Shown: piece after piece, positions 63,732 to 64,000 of the stretch
Layout of the letters: each line of letters begins with the position of its first letter
How positions within the stretch are numbered: position 1 is the first letter of the stretch
NCBI RefSeq assembly: GCF_000374585.1
Contig: NZ_KB894646.1
Span: 1 to 64,000, forward strand
Source of the DNA: Phocaeicola barnesiae DSM 18169 = JCM 13652
GTDB taxonomy: Bacteria; Bacteroidota; Bacteroidia; Bacteroidales; Bacteroidaceae
Length of the DNA stretch: 64,000 nt
Direction of reading: 5' to 3'
Notes under the pieces: model-generated
Databases searched by the model: none
The model's input: only the letters and a program-made list of their open reading frames with translations
Told to the model about the DNA's origin: nothing
Position numbers and translations under genes: made by a program

Positions 63732-64000
63732 TTATAGCCATTTCACGAAACGACGGATGTACCAGCTCTTGACCAGTTGAGTCAGGATGCAGTAGGTCAG
63801 CAGGATGCCCACCAGCCAGGGGAAATAGCTGAGCGGCAAGGATTCCAGTCCGATGGAATGTCCGAGCGGAGTAAACGGAATCAGTATACCGATAGCCATA
63901 ACAAGTACTGTCAGTCCGGTTACCTGCCAGGATGCACGACTCTGGATAAACGGAATCTTCCGCGTACGGATCATGTGGACAATCAAGGTCTGCGAGAGCA
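63732..64000 (-). CDS. mgtA: Magnesium-transporting P-type ATPase, C-terminal fragment
   Basis: Reading continues past the right edge, so only about the last 89 residues are seen. The sequence LIVHMIRTRKIPFIQSRASW, followed by hydrophobic stretches and PLSYFPWLVGILLTYCILTQ then VKSWYIRRF, matches the last transmembrane helices of MgtA-type magnesium importers. The frame is open to the window end, so an internal TTG near 63986 is not a start. Most of the pump, including the phosphorylated aspartate, lies outside. Confidence 0.9.
   Translation of the reverse strand, partial: LSQTLIVHMIRTRKIPFIQSRASWQVTGLTVLVMAIGILIPFTPLGHSIGLESLPLSYFPWLVGILLTYCILTQLVKSWYIRRFVKWL

Overview
The window looks like ordinary chromosome from a gut-type Bacteroidota, most likely Bacteroidaceae (Bacteroides/Phocaeicola-like). 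The evidence: start codons lack Shine-Dalgarno sequences; the Bacteroidota promoter pattern TTTG-N19-21-TAnnTTTG recurs upstream of tRNAs and genes; the proteins are lineage-typical (SusB-type GH97, GH20, DUF3078, DUF1460, PorT-like barrels, a patatin-POTRA-BamA fusion, the Nif3 plus zinc-ribbon pair, the PaaK plus ACT pair); and tRNA genes carry no encoded CCA. Nothing indicates a phage, plasmid, insertion sequence, integron or CRISPR array. Species cannot be fixed from the sequence alone.

Layout. 0-0.3 kb: three tandem tRNA-Arg(ACG) genes. 0.35-7.6 kb: a patatin outer-membrane protein, HtpG and ClpC on the minus strand. 7.9-11.7 kb: gyrA and a TPR protein. 12.2-19.5 kb: an orphan lipoprotein, dapA, ligA, trmD, pyrKD and a helix-turn-helix regulator. 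19.5-20.65 kb: a 1.1-kb AT-rich non-coding stretch with a cluster of TTTACA/TGTAAA elements and a strong hairpin. 20.65-26.1 kb: holA, amn, a stand-alone HsdR-N-like nuclease, the zinc-ribbon/Nif3 pair and an EamA transporter. 26.1-37.1 kb: proS, glgB, DUF2461, an inositol-monophosphatase relative, a MORN-repeat protein, a catalytically dead M16 homologue, kdsB, folK and an ExoX-C protein. 37.3-50.6 kb: paaK-ACT, a class A PBP, pyrBI, a flavin reductase, a beta-barrel, glyA, an OmpA lipoprotein, mtgA, DUF1460, a TRIC-type channel and DUF3078. 50.8-54.3 kb: pyrG and yidC. 54.4-63.7 kb: export and carbohydrate genes (GH20, S9 peptidase, CBM9-like, GH97, GH65). The right edge cuts an MgtA-type ATPase.

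How the genes fit together. Pyrimidine synthesis is spread over three units (pyrKD, pyrBI, pyrG). Envelope building recurs (PBP1A, MtgA, DUF1460, KdsB, YidC, OmpA). At the right end, GH97 keeps the three catalytic glutamates of SusB-type inverting alpha-glucosidases. The GH65 protein 14 bases downstream keeps an Asp/Glu/Glu set at the spacing of the human collagen-disaccharide glucosidase PGGHG, so the pair looks like an alpha-glucoside-releasing operon.

Most worth a second look: the regulator with its long repeat-rich upstream region (19.1-20.5 kb), the perfect palindrome over the pyrK promoter, the coordinated elbow changes in the tRNA-Arg genes, the 19-bp perfect hairpin between trmD and pyrD, and the GH97-GH65 pair. 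No clear new multi-gene defence or mobile system is visible. Corrected start codons are given where an upstream TTG, GTG or ATG was less likely than an internal one.
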